The notes below the pieces were generated by a model, which ran no database searches, was not told the origin of the DNA, and saw nothing but the letters and a program-made list of their open reading frames with translations. Made by a program: the position numbers and the translations under genes. From positions 1 to 64,000 of the forward strand of contig CANQNE010000005.1 in the NCBI GenBank assembly GCA_947625135.1: a DNA stretch of 64,000 nucleotides, given 5' to 3'. The DNA is from an uncultured Lachnospiraceae bacterium (GTDB taxonomy: Bacteria > Bacillota > Clostridia > Lachnospirales > Lachnospiraceae). Every line of letters starts with the position of its first letter. Positions within the stretch are counted from its first letter, which is position 1. Of the stretch, positions 26,076 through 35,010 are shown piece after piece.

Positions 26076-27746
26076 ATGGGAACTGAACAGAAAACAGGCT
26101 TTATCGATGAAATCTGCCGCGTTATCGAGCTTTTGAGTCCGTCTATGGATGATTTCCTGTATATTTATGATTTTGAAAAAGATTTTTATTATATCTCCAA
26201 AGAAGCGGCAAACCGGTTTCGTATTTCCAGTCACATGTTTCATGACACAGAGAAAAGTTTTCAGGAGTTTGTTTATCCGGCGGATTATCCCCGACTGATG
26301 GAAGATCTGCAGCTGCTGCGGACGAAAGGCAAGAATACGCATAATCTCATTTATCGGTGGATGTCCAAAAACGATGAACCGATCTGGATCAACTGCAGGG
26401 GTCAGGTGATGCGGGAGGAAGGCGTCGCCCGGTATCTGGTTGGCTGTATCAATGAGATTGGCGTTAAGCAGAAAGCGGACAATCTCAGCGGCCTGTTGGG
26501 AGATTCCAGTTTTCAGGCTTTTATCGGGGAATATACAGGACAGCGGCCGAAGGGATTTTTTCTGCGGATCGGCGTGGATGAGCTGAAGGGGATCAATGCC
26601 CGTCTGGGCGTGGAATATGGAAATCAGATCCTGCGGGTCACGGCGAGCAAGATCGAGGAGACAATTTCAGAAGAACAGCGGCTTTACAAGATCATCGGCG
26701 ATGAATTTCTTGTGGTGGATTTTTCCGGCGGTACGTTGGAAGACGTGCATCAGATATACCACACCCTGCGGGAAAAAATGGAAGATTATATATCCGAGAA
26801 CGATTATGACGCGGTATTTACGCTGTCCGGCGGCGTGGTGCTATGTCAGGATATTCAGCATTTTACATATTCCGACATCATGCGGCTGACGGAGTACGCT
26901 CTCGGGGAAGCGAAGCACCGGGGCCGGAACAGATGTTACGATTTTTCCAGAGACGACTATCAGCGGTTTCTTGAAAAAAGAAATCTGATGGGGAAGCTTC
27001 GCCGGGCGATAAAACATGATATGGAAGGATTTCAGGTGTACTATCAGCCCATTTTCCGCGCCGATAATGGAGAGATCTACGGGGCGGAGGCGCTGATGCG
27101 TTTTTTCACGAAAGATCAGAAGATGGTGTCTCCCGCAGAATTTATTCCGATCCTGGAGGAGAGCGGGCTGATCATCCCTGTGGGAAGATGGCTTGTGCAT
27201 CAGGCTTTTTCCATGTGCGGCGAGTTCCAGAAGCTGGTGCCGGATTTTCATATCAATATCAATCTGTCCAATGTGCAGATCATGAAAAGCGATGTGGGCG
27301 GAGACATCTTAGACGCGATCCAGATATATAACCTGAATCCCCAGACCATTACCGTGGAGCTGACGGAAAGCGGTTTTCTGGAGTCGGATTATTGTTTCTC
27401 CGACATGTGGCAGGAAATGAAGCAGGCGGGCGTGCTGCTGGCGCTGGATGATTTCGGCACAGGTTATTCCAATTTCCGGTATATTACTGAGCTTCAGCCG
27501 GATATCATCAAGATTGACAGGACGTTTACCATGAAAGTCATGGAAAACGCCTTTGAATATGAGCTGCTTTCTCTCTTTACGAAGATGGCTCACAACCTGA
27601 ATCTGAAGATCTGTGTGGAAGGGATCGAGACAGAAGAGGAGCGGGAGAAGATTTATCAGCTGGCGCCGGATTGCTTCCAGGGATTCTATTTCGGCCGCCC
27701 CTGTGCCAAAGAACAGTTTTTTGAACAGTTTGGCAAACAGGATTGA
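26076..27746 (+). CDS. PAS-GGDEF-EAL protein, probable c-di-GMP phosphodiesterase
   Basis: The 556-residue cytoplasmic protein has an N-terminal PAS-like sensor (to about residue 130), a degenerate GGDEF domain (KIIGDEF in place of xGGDEF, near 210) and an EAL domain with the catalytic set intact: YGAEALMRF, INLSNVQIM, VELTESGF, LDDFGTGYSN, IKIDRTF, VEGIETEE and QGFYFGRP. It is therefore predicted to degrade rather than make c-di-GMP, with GGDEF possibly regulatory. ATG 26076 is preferred; an ATG nine bases upstream is too close to GGAAGGAG. It is divergent from the hydrogenase operon. Confidence 0.9.
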   Translation: MGTEQKTGFIDEICRVIELLSPSMDDFLYIYDFEKDFYYISKEAANRFRISSHMFHDTEKSFQEFVYPADYPRLMEDLQLLRTKGKNTHNLIYRWMSKNDEPIWINCRGQVMREEGVARYLVGCINEIGVKQKADNLSGLLGDSSFQAFIGEYTGQRPKGFFLRIGVDELKGINARLGVEYGNQILRVTASKIEETISEEQRLYKIIGDEFLVVDFSGGTLEDVHQIYHTLREKMEDYISENDYDAVFTLSGGVVLCQDIQHFTYSDIMRLTEYALGEAKHRGRNRCYDFSRDDYQRFLEKRNLMGKLRRAIKHDMEGFQVYYQPIFRADNGEIYGAEALMRFFTKDQKMVSPAEFIPILEESGLIIPVGRWLVHQAFSMCGEFQKLVPDFHININLSNVQIMKSDVGGDILDAIQIYNLNPQTITVELTESGFLESDYCFSDMWQEMKQAGVLLALDDFGTGYSNFRYITELQPDIIKIDRTFTMKVMENAFEYELLSLFTKMAHNLNLKICVEGIETEEEREKIYQLAPDCFQGFYFGRPCAKEQFFEQFGKQD

Positions 27747-27856
27747 CGCCCCTGGATCACCCGGCGGGACATCATGAAGAGGGGCTTGGGGTCACCGGGC
27801 GCAGCTTCATGAAAATAAGATCATAAAAAGAAAATGACAGAAATGGCGAAGGATTA

Positions 27857-27899
27857 CGTCCGGGGAAGCCTGACAGCAGGTTCCCCCGGACGTTTTTTC
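27857..27899 (+). terminator. Terminator after the GGDEF/EAL gene
   Basis: ACGTCCGGGG and CCCCCGGACGT form a strong GC-rich stem, followed by TTTTTT at the end of the interval. The rest of 27747-28099 holds this terminator and the next promoter; no gene is seen there. Confidence 0.85.
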
Positions 27900-27968
27900 T
27901 GTCACGGGACCGGGCGGCAAAGGCGCTGCAGGCCCGCCAACCCGCCAGAAGCAATTTGCAAGTTCCTA

Positions 27969-27997
27969 TTGCCAAATTTTACCAAAAAATGTAAAAT
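27969..27997 (+). promoter_or_regulatory. Promoter of the ibrA-like operon
   Basis: TTGCCA (27969-27974), a 17-base spacer and TAAAAT (27992-27997) form a good sigma-A promoter about 100 bases upstream of the PP-loop gene. The leader contains no obvious structure. Confidence 0.65.
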
Positions 27998-28099
27998 TTA
28001 CCTGTATCATTGAAAACAGATCCATAAAAGGCGCAGGGACATGGGAAGGAACCAAACTTGCGCCGAAACGTATTTACAGCAAAAGAGAAGCCAGAAATT

Positions 28100-29431
28100 A
28101 TGAAGAGAGAATACTTAGAGCAAAACGTATATGAAGCGCTGCAGGAACGGCTGCGATTTCTGTTTGAAGAATTTGACAATATTTATGTGTCTTTTTCCGG
28201 CGGAAAGGACAGCGGCCTGCTCCTGAATCTTGCGCTGGAATTTCAAAAGAAATATTTTCCCCACAAAAAGATCGGCGTGTTCCATCAGGATTTTGAGGCT
28301 CAGTATACCGTTACCAGCGAGTATGTGGAGCGGACGTTTGAACGGATAAAGGATGATGTGGAACCCTACTGGGTGTGCCTTCCCATGGCTACCAGAACGG
28401 CGGTCAGCAGCTATCAGATGTACTGGTACCCGTGGGACGACAAAAAGCAGGACGCATGGATCAGGGATATGCCGGATAAGCCTTATGTGATCAATCTGGA
28501 GAACAACCCCATAACCACATACCGCTACCGGATGCACCAGGAGGATCTGGCGAAGCAGTTCGGACGCTGGTATCGGAAATCCCACGGGCAGAAAAAGACG
28601 GTCTGCCTGCTGGGGATGCGGGCGGAGGAGTCTCTGCAGCGTTACAGCGGCTTTGTCAACAAAAAATACGGCTACAAGGATCAGTGCTGGATCAGTAACC
28701 AGTTTAAGGATGTATGGTGCGCATCTCCTCTGTTTGACTGGACGGCGGAGGATGTATGGCATGCCAATTATCTGTTTGGCTATGATTACAACCGCCTTTA
28801 TGACCTGTACTACATGGCGGGGCTGAAGGTCTCCCAGATGCGGGTGGCGTCCCCTTTTAATGATTACAGCAAGGACGCCCTGAACCTGTACCGGGTGATC
28901 GATCCCAGGGTTTGGGTAAAGCTGGTGGGCCGGGTGCAGGGCGCCAATTTTGCCAGCATATACGGAAAGACAAGGGCGATGGGCTATCGGAAGGTTTCTC
29001 TTCCGCCCGGGCATACGTGGCGGTCTTATACGCTCTTTTTGCTGGACACCCTTCCCGTCCGTATCCGGAACAATTATGCAAAGAAATTTAATACTTCCAT
29101 TGAATTTTGGCACAAGACCGGGGGCGGGCTGTCGGAGGATACGATTCAGGAGCTTCTGGAACACGGCTACAAGATACGAAGGAACGGTGTTTCCAATTAT
29201 ACCCTCAGTAAAAAATCAAGGATAGTCTTTGTGGGAAAGATCCCTGATGACACAGATGATATCAAATCCTCCAAAGATATTCCCAGCTGGAAGCGGATGT
29301 GTTACTGCATTTTGAAAAACGATCATGTATGCCGGTTTATGGGATTTGGCCTGACCCGGGAGCAGCAGCGGCGGATCGACCGCATCAAGGAAAAGTACAA
29401 AAGCGTGGAGGAGTTGGAATATGGAGTATAA
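28100..29431 (+). CDS. IbrA-like PP-loop (PAPS reductase family, DUF3440) protein
   Basis: The 443-residue protein has the PP-loop signature VSFSGGKDSGLLLNL near residue 28, which binds ATP for adenylation, followed by a PAPS-reductase-like fold (FHQDFEAQY, GMRAEESLQRYSG, PLFDWTAEDVW). The C-terminal part is the extended DUF3440 region found in IbrA, described in E. coli as a regulator of immunoglobulin-binding proteins. The biochemical substrate is unknown to me. The start at 28100 matches the family N-terminus; a TTG at 28058 would add 14 residues. It overlaps the ParB-like gene by 11 bases, so the two are translationally coupled. Confidence 0.82.
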   Translation: MKREYLEQNVYEALQERLRFLFEEFDNIYVSFSGGKDSGLLLNLALEFQKKYFPHKKIGVFHQDFEAQYTVTSEYVERTFERIKDDVEPYWVCLPMATRTAVSSYQMYWYPWDDKKQDAWIRDMPDKPYVINLENNPITTYRYRMHQEDLAKQFGRWYRKSHGQKKTVCLLGMRAEESLQRYSGFVNKKYGYKDQCWISNQFKDVWCASPLFDWTAEDVWHANYLFGYDYNRLYDLYYMAGLKVSQMRVASPFNDYSKDALNLYRVIDPRVWVKLVGRVQGANFASIYGKTRAMGYRKVSLPPGHTWRSYTLFLLDTLPVRIRNNYAKKFNTSIEFWHKTGGGLSEDTIQELLEHGYKIRRNGVSNYTLSKKSRIVFVGKIPDDTDDIKSSKDIPSWKRMCYCILKNDHVCRFMGFGLTREQQRRIDRIKEKYKSVEELEYGV

Positions 29432-29984
29432 GAGTCCGGTGTACAGCGTCATCGCGGTACCTATAGAAAAAGTGCAGCCCAATACCTATAACCCCAATAC
29501 TGTGGCGCCGCCGGAGATGAAGCTGCTGTATGAGAGCATCAGGGAGGATGGCTACACCATGCCCATTGTATGCTATTATGATAAAATTCAGGATGTGTAT
29601 GTGATCGTGGACGGGTTCCACCGCTACCGGGTCATGCTGGAAAACAAAGATATCTATGCGCGGGAACAGGGGATGCTGCCGGTTTCCGTCATCGATAAGC
29701 CCATGGACAGGCGAATGGCAAGCACCATCCGCCACAACCGGGCCAGAGGCAGCCACGACGTGGATCTGATGAGCAACATTATTAAGGAGCTTCATGAACT
29801 GGGGCGTTCCGACGCATGGATCTCCCGGCATCTTGGCATGGAGCGGGACGAGATCCTGCGGCTGAAGCAGATTACCGGCCTTGCGGCGTTGTTCAGGGAT
29901 GTGAAGTTCGGCAAGGCATGGCGCCCGGTGGAAGAAGAGGAAGAGAGCGGGCAGGCACAGACGATGGAAGAGAAAGAGGAATAG
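29421..29984 (+). CDS. IbrB-like ParB/Srx-domain protein
   Basis: The 187-residue protein has a ParB N-terminal-like domain: VPIEKVQPNTYNPN, LLYESIREDGYTMPIV, VIVDGFHRYRV and RHNRARGSHDV, followed by a helix-turn-helix-like segment (SDAWISRHLGMERDEILRLKQ) and an acidic tail. In IbrA/IbrB pairs this protein always accompanies the PP-loop partner, which supports a shared function. It is not a chromosome-partition ParB: there is no parA. GGAGG lies in the end of the preceding gene. Confidence 0.8.
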   Translation: MEYKSPVYSVIAVPIEKVQPNTYNPNTVAPPEMKLLYESIREDGYTMPIVCYYDKIQDVYVIVDGFHRYRVMLENKDIYAREQGMLPVSVIDKPMDRRMASTIRHNRARGSHDVDLMSNIIKELHELGRSDAWISRHLGMERDEILRLKQITGLAALFRDVKFGKAWRPVEEEEESGQAQTMEEKEE

Positions 29985-29992
29985 AAAGGCTT

Positions 29993-30982
29993 ATGGCAAG
30001 GTCATCCAATCAGAAAATGAAACTGCTGTATATGATGCGCCTGTTTATGGAGCGCTCCGATGAGAATCATGTGCTGACCATGCAGGATATTCTGGATGAG
30101 CTGGAACGGTGGGGCATACAGGCGGAGCGCAAAAGCGTCTATGACGATCTGGAAGCCCTGCGGCTGTTCGGGCTGGATATCGTGTACGCCAAAACCAGAC
30201 CGTCCGGTTACTATCTGGCCTCCCGGGAGTTTGAACTGCCGGAGCTGAAGCTGCTGGTGGACGCGGTTCAGTCCTCCAAATTCATTACCAGAAAAAAATC
30301 CGATCAGCTGATTCGGAAGCTGGAAGGGCTCACAAGCAAGTATGAGGCGGGACAGCTTGCCAGACAGGTGTTTGTGGCAAACAGGATCAAGACCATGAAT
30401 GAGAGCATTTATTATAATGTAGACAAGATTCACAGCGCCATCTCTCTGAATGTACAGATCCGCTTCCGGTATTTTGAGTGGACGGCGGACAAGAATACCC
30501 GCCTGAGAAGAGGGGGCGCGTATTATCAGATCAGCCCATGGGCCCTTACATGGGATGACGAGAATTATTATATGGTGGGATTTGACGGGGAGGCAAAAAT
30601 CGTCAAGCATTACCGTGTAGATAAAATGCTGTCCATACAGCTCACCACAAAGGAGCGGGAGGGCAAAGCGCTTTTTGAGGATTTCGATATTGCAACTTAT
30701 ACGAAAAAAACCTTCGGCATGTTTGGCGGGGAGGAGACAGAGATAGAACTGGTCTGTGAAAACCGGCTGATCGGTGTGATGATAGACCGATTCGGCAAGA
30801 ATGTGGCCGTGCGCAGGAAGGACGAGGATCATTTTTCCATGCGGATCAGAGTGGCGGTAAGCGCGCCTTTTTACGGCTGGTTGACCGGTCTGGGAACCGG
30901 GGTGCGCATCAGCAGGCCGGAAGCGGCGGCCCGGCAGTATCAGGATTATCTGAAGAGCCTGCTTGCCGGGTATGGATCCTGA
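29993..30982 (+). CDS. WYL-domain transcriptional regulator
   Basis: The 329-residue protein has an N-terminal winged helix (residues about 5-75, with YDDLEALRLFGLDIVY), a linker and a WYL domain (IRFRYFEWTADKNTR, then YYQISPWALTWDDENYYMVGF) with a C-terminal WCX extension. WYL regulators bind ligands, often nucleic-acid or nucleotide signals, and frequently control defence or DNA-damage operons. It is the third gene of the ibrA-ibrB-like operon, 8 bases downstream, so it probably controls that operon. ATG 29993 gives the canonical domain start. Confidence 0.85.
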   Translation: MARSSNQKMKLLYMMRLFMERSDENHVLTMQDILDELERWGIQAERKSVYDDLEALRLFGLDIVYAKTRPSGYYLASREFELPELKLLVDAVQSSKFITRKKSDQLIRKLEGLTSKYEAGQLARQVFVANRIKTMNESIYYNVDKIHSAISLNVQIRFRYFEWTADKNTRLRRGGAYYQISPWALTWDDENYYMVGFDGEAKIVKHYRVDKMLSIQLTTKEREGKALFEDFDIATYTKKTFGMFGGEETEIELVCENRLIGVMIDRFGKNVAVRRKDEDHFSMRIRVAVSAPFYGWLTGLGTGVRISRPEAAARQYQDYLKSLLAGYGS

Positions 30983-30987
30983 ACCGC

Positions 30988-31473
30988 CTATTTCATGAGG
31001 CTCATGACACTGTTGTGGTAGGCGGGATCTTCCGTTACCTCTTTGCCGAACCATTCCGGAGGGATAAATGCCTTTGCGTCAGGGATGGAGGGAAATTCCA
31101 CTTCCGCCAGATACAAAGGGGCAAAGGGCGGGTCGAAGACGTCCAGTTCTATGGTAAGGGTTTCTGTCAGGGGGATCCGGTAGCGGGTCTTGGAGATGAT
31201 CCGGCCGTCGGCCTTCTCCTTCAAATGGTTGTAGGAGGTTTCGTTCAGCGGCAGGTTGTATTCCTCTCTTGCCATCAGGCCAGCTGATTTATACGTAAGA
31301 TAGTAGTCGTCTCCGTCCCTTCGCACCCGCACCACCGGGGAGGTACACAAATACCCCTGTTCCAGCCTGGTGTGGGGATAGCGTTCCAGTTCTTTTGGCA
31401 GTTTTTCGATCAAAAATTTTCGTTCAATTTCCATGCTTTGTCCGTCCTTTCCGTCCATTTCTGGAATTATCAT
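30988..31473 (-). CDS. CYTH-domain protein, probable triphosphatase
   Basis: The protein shows the CYTH signature EIERKFLIEKLP, LEQGYL, VRVRRDGDDYYLTYKS, TRYRIPL, ELDVFD and YLAEVEFPS, a tunnel-fold enzyme that usually hydrolyses inorganic triphosphate or a related substrate with Mg or Mn. The start at 31473 has AGGAGG four bases before it. An internal ATG at 31434 (MEIERKF) is the family's usual first residue, so translation could begin there. It converges on the WYL gene with 5 bases between them. Confidence 0.85.
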   Translation of the reverse strand: MIIPEMDGKDGQSMEIERKFLIEKLPKELERYPHTRLEQGYLCTSPVVRVRRDGDDYYLTYKSAGLMAREEYNLPLNETSYNHLKEKADGRIISKTRYRIPLTETLTIELDVFDPPFAPLYLAEVEFPSIPDAKAFIPPEWFGKEVTEDPAYHNSVMSLMK

Positions 31474-31550
31474 AATTCCTCCTGTGGGAAAATGCAAGGC
31501 AAAGGGCGCAAAAGGGGTGCAAAAACCCGCAAAACAGTGGAAAAAAGGGT

Positions 31551-31579
31551 TTGTATTTTTAAATAAAGTATGATATACT
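31551..31579 (+). promoter_or_regulatory. tig promoter
   Basis: TTGTAT (31551-31556), a 17-base spacer and TATACT (31574-31579) lie about 85 bases upstream of tig. No CIRCE or CtsR-like repeat was noticed next to it. Confidence 0.7.
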
Positions 31580-31662
31580 TTGTCAATGATTGAAAGTGGG
31601 TTACTATCCGCAGCAGGAGCGCAGAGGCGTTTCGGCCATCGTGATAAGGAGGATTTTTGAAG

Positions 31663-32952
31663 ATGAGTTTACAAGTGGAAAAATTAGAGAACAACATGGC
31701 GAAGCTGACGATCGAGGCTTCCCCGGAAGAATTTGATCAGGCAATGGAGAAGGCTTACCACAAAAGTAAAAATAAAATCAGTATTCCCGGTTTCCGCAGG
31801 GGAAAAGTGACAAGACAGATCGCGGAGAGAATGTACGGGCCCCAGATCTTTTATGAGGACGCTGCCAATTTCCTGATTCCCGACGCTTATGAGAAGGCGC
31901 TGGAGGAGTGCGATCTGGAGATCGTCAGTCAGCCGGATATTGCTGTGACCCAGATCGAAAAGGGCAAGCCGTTTATCTTTACGGCGGAGGTCGCCGTGAA
32001 ACCGGAGGTGACGCTGGGCCAGTACAAAGGCATTGAGGTTGCCAAGGCGGATGTGCGTGTTACCGACGCCGAGGTGAACGCGGAGATCGAGAAGGAACGG
32101 GAGGCACAGTCCCGTATGGTGCCCGTGGAGGACCGGGCCGTTGCGGACGGGGATATCGCCACCATAGATTTTGAAGGCTTTGTGGACGGCCAGCCTTTTG
32201 AGGGCGGCAAAGGAGAGGCTTATCCGCTGACGATCGGCTCCCATACATTTATCGACAATTTTGAGGAGCAGCTGATCGGCGTTTCCATCGGTGAGGAAAA
32301 GGAGATCAACGTGACCTTCCCTGAAGAGTATCAGGCAAAGGAGCTGGCAGGAAAGCCCGCTGTGTTCAGGGTGACGGTGAAAGAGATCAAGGTCAAAGAG
32401 CTTCCCGATGTGGATGATGAGTTTGCGCAGGAAGTCTCCGAGTTTGAAACATTAAAAGAATATAAGAAAGACGTGAAGAAGCAGCTGCTTGAGAAGAAGA
32501 AGGCACAGGCCAGAACGGAGAAGGAAGACGCGGTAGTGGAGAAGATCATCGAAAATGCGAAGATGGACATTCCCAAGCCCATGATCGATACCCAGCTCCG
32601 CCAGATGATGGAGGAGTTTGCTTCCCGCCTGCAGCAGCAGGGTCTGTCCATGGAGCAGTATATGCAGTTTACAGGAATGACAGCCGAAAAGATGCAGGAG
32701 CAGATGCAGCCTCAGGCTCTGAAACGGATCCAGAGCCGGCTTGTGCTGGAGGCGATCGCGGATGCGGAGGATATTCAGGTGTCCGACGAGAAGCTGGATG
32801 AAGAGCTGGAGAAGATGGCCGGCATGTACCAGATGGAGCCCGCCAAGCTCAAAGAGCTGATGGGCGACGCCGAGAAGCAGCAGATGAAGAGAGATATCGC
32901 TGTTCAGGAGGCGGTGACGCTGGCGGCGGATGCGGCAGTGGAAGTAAAATAA
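31663..32952 (+). CDS. tig: Trigger factor, ribosome-bound chaperone
   Basis: The 429-residue protein has an N-terminal ribosome-binding domain with GFRRGKVTR (the conserved loop that docks on L23), a central FKBP-type prolyl isomerase domain (ATIDFEGFVDGQPFEGG near residue 165) and a helical C-terminal chaperone domain. It folds nascent chains. GGAGG is ten bases before ATG 31663; a TTG six bases upstream is less likely. It heads the tig-clpP-clpX-lon cluster typical of Firmicutes. Confidence 0.95.
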   Translation: MSLQVEKLENNMAKLTIEASPEEFDQAMEKAYHKSKNKISIPGFRRGKVTRQIAERMYGPQIFYEDAANFLIPDAYEKALEECDLEIVSQPDIAVTQIEKGKPFIFTAEVAVKPEVTLGQYKGIEVAKADVRVTDAEVNAEIEKEREAQSRMVPVEDRAVADGDIATIDFEGFVDGQPFEGGKGEAYPLTIGSHTFIDNFEEQLIGVSIGEEKEINVTFPEEYQAKELAGKPAVFRVTVKEIKVKELPDVDDEFAQEVSEFETLKEYKKDVKKQLLEKKKAQARTEKEDAVVEKIIENAKMDIPKPMIDTQLRQMMEEFASRLQQQGLSMEQYMQFTGMTAEKMQEQMQPQALKRIQSRLVLEAIADAEDIQVSDEKLDEELEKMAGMYQMEPAKLKELMGDAEKQQMKRDIAVQEAVTLAADAAVEVK

Positions 32953-32994
32953 TCGGCAGGAAACTGCACCGGATTCAAAAAGGGAGGAATTGCT

Positions 32995-33579
32995 ATGAGT
33001 TTAGTACCGGTTGTCATTGAGCAGACCAGCAGAGGAGAGCGGTCTTACGACATCTATTCAAGGCTGCTGAAGGACCGGATCATATTTTTAGGCGAGCAGG
33101 TGGATGATGTGTCCGCAAGTCTCATCGTGGCGCAGCTTCTGTTTTTGGAGGCGGAGGATCCGGGAAAGGATATTCATTTGTACATCAACAGCCCGGGCGG
33201 GTCTGTGACGGCGGGCATGGCCATCTATGACACCATGCAGTATATCAAATGTGACGTTTCTACGATCTGTGTAGGAATGGCGGCCAGCATGGGCGCATTT
33301 CTTCTGGCAGGAGGCGCAAAGGGAAAACGCTTCGCGCTTCCCAATGCGGAGGTGATGATCCATCAGCCTTCCGGAGGCGCCCAGGGACAGGCGACGGATA
33401 TCAAGATCGTGGCGGAGCATATCAGCCGTACAAAGAAGAAGCTGAATCAGATATTGGCTGAAAATACGGGACAGCCGCTGGAAGTAATCGAAGTGGACAC
33501 CGAGCGTGACAATTACATGAGTGCGGAAGAGGCAGCAGCTTATGGCTTGGTAGATAAAGTAATTACAGGCAGACAATAA
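32995..33579 (+). CDS. clpP: ATP-dependent Clp protease proteolytic subunit
   Basis: The 194-residue serine protease has the catalytic Ser in [11 protein letters not shown] near residue 98, His in MIHQPSGG near 123 and Asp in [15 protein letters not shown] near 172. It forms the two-ring barrel that degrades substrates unfolded by ClpX. The start follows AAGGGAGGAA. The hairpin at 33583-33631 separates it from clpX. Confidence 0.97.
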   Translation: MSLVPVVIEQTSRGERSYDIYSRLLKDRIIFLGEQVDDVSASLIVAQLLFLEAEDPGKDIHLYINSPGGSVTAGMAIYDTMQYIKCDVSTICVGMAASMGAFLLAGGAKGKRFALPNAEVMIHQPSGGAQGQATDIKIVAEHISRTKKKLNQILAENTGQPLEVIEVDTERDNYMSAEEAAAYGLVDKVITGRQ

Positions 33580-33582
33580 GAA

Positions 33583-33631
33583 AAAAGGGTGTTGCAATAG
33601 ATGAAAGAACGGTCAGTTGCAGCGCCCTTTT
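33583..33631 (+). terminator. Hairpin between clpP and clpX
   Basis: AAAAGGG-x-G-x-TGCAA near 33584-33597 pairs with TTGCA-x-C-x-CCCTTTT ending at 33631. The long A/T-flanked stem is likely a partial terminator that lowers clpX relative to tig-clpP. Confidence 0.6.
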
Positions 33632-33667
33632 CAAAAATCTGACATCGTTTTTAGAAAAGAGGTAATC

Positions 33668-34969
33668 ATGGCGACAAAAAATATTCAGGACACGATTCGT
33701 TGTTCTTTTTGCAATAAAACGCAGGATCAGGTGAAGAAGCTCATAGCCGGCCCGAAAGGAGTTTATATCTGCGACGAGTGCATTGATATCTGTTCGGAAA
33801 TTCTGGAGGAGGAGTTTGAAGATATGGGGGACGGCAGGGACATCAACCTGCTGAAGCCCCGGCAGATCAAGGCTTTTCTGGATGATTATGTCATCGGGCA
33901 GGAGGAAGCCAAAAAGGTGCTTGCCGTGTCGGTATATAATCATTACAAACGGATCTTGGCCGGAAAGAATCTGGATGTGGAGCTGCAGAAAAGCAACATT
34001 CTGATGCTGGGGCCTACGGGCAGCGGCAAGACCTATCTGGCCCAGACCCTTGCAAAACTGCTGAATGTGCCCTTTGCCATTGCAGACGCCACCTCTCTTA
34101 CCGAGGCGGGCTATGTAGGCGAGGATGTGGAGAATATTCTGCTGAAGATCATTCAGGCGGCGGATTATGACATTCAGCGGGCGGAATACGGCATTATCTA
34201 TATTGATGAGATCGACAAGATCACCCGGAAATCGGAGAATCCGTCTATTACAAGAGACGTTTCCGGCGAGGGCGTACAGCAGGCCCTTCTGAAAATTCTG
34301 GAAGGGACGATAGCAAGCGTGCCCCCGCAGGGCGGAAGGAAGCATCCCCATCAGGAGCTGATCCAGATCGACACTACAAACATCCTGTTTATTTGCGGCG
34401 GCGCCTTTGAGGGACTGGATTCTATCATTGACGCCAGACTGGATCAGAAGGCCATCGGCTTTGGCGCGGATCTGAAGGAGAAAAAGGATCGCAATATCGG
34501 CGAACTTTATCAGCAGGTGCTACCGGAGGACTTCATCAAGTATGGACTGATCCCTGAATTTATCGGGCGTGTGCCCATAAACGTGTCGCTGGATCAGCTG
34601 GATAAGCAAGCGCTGATCCGCATTTTGCAGGAACCGAAAAATTCTATTATCAAGCAGTATCAAAGGCTGTTTGAGCTGGACGGGGTGCAGCTGACCTTTA
34701 CGCCGGAAGCGGTGGAGGCCATTGCCGATCAGACGATCCGGCGCAAGACGGGGGCCAGAGGGCTCCGTTCTATCATGGAAAAAACCATGATGGATCTGAT
34801 GTATACGATCCCTTCTGACGAGAGCATTGAAGGCTGTCAGGTGACGAAGGAGATGGTGGAGGGTACGGCTTCGCCGACCCTCACAAAGCGGGAGCTGCCC
34901 GCAAAACCTGCAGGCAGAAATCCCCGAAGACGGAAAACAGAGCGGGAAAATGCCGATGAGATTGCGTAA
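33668..34969 (+). CDS. clpX: ClpX unfoldase, AAA+ partner of ClpP
   Basis: The 433-residue protein has an N-terminal zinc-binding domain (CSFCNKTQ near residue 11 and CDECIDIC near 34), Walker A GPTGSGKT near 116, Walker [10 protein letters not shown] near 176 and a ClpP-docking IGFGADL loop (IGF) near 263. A C-terminal Lys/Arg-rich tail of about 25 residues is present. GAGGTAATC precedes ATG 33668; an upstream ATG at 33617 lies in the hairpin. Confidence 0.96.
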   Translation: MATKNIQDTIRCSFCNKTQDQVKKLIAGPKGVYICDECIDICSEILEEEFEDMGDGRDINLLKPRQIKAFLDDYVIGQEEAKKVLAVSVYNHYKRILAGKNLDVELQKSNILMLGPTGSGKTYLAQTLAKLLNVPFAIADATSLTEAGYVGEDVENILLKIIQAADYDIQRAEYGIIYIDEIDKITRKSENPSITRDVSGEGVQQALLKILEGTIASVPPQGGRKHPHQELIQIDTTNILFICGGAFEGLDSIIDARLDQKAIGFGADLKEKKDRNIGELYQQVLPEDFIKYGLIPEFIGRVPINVSLDQLDKQALIRILQEPKNSIIKQYQRLFELDGVQLTFTPEAVEAIADQTIRRKTGARGLRSIMEKTMMDLMYTIPSDESIEGCQVTKEMVEGTASPTLTKRELPAKPAGRNPRRRKTERENADEIA

Positions 34970-35010
34970 CGGCATACCTGTGTCTTCGGAATGAAAGGTT
35001 ATGATGATCA

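Noticed and set aside
27772..27975. A 67-residue minus-strand frame between the GGDEF/EAL and ibrA-like genes
   Set aside because: It runs across the terminator hairpin at 27857-27899 and has no ribosome site or recognisable sequence.
29421..29984. A chromosome-partition ParB
   Set aside because: There is no parA or parS-like palindrome nearby, and the protein is small and coupled to an IbrA-like gene.
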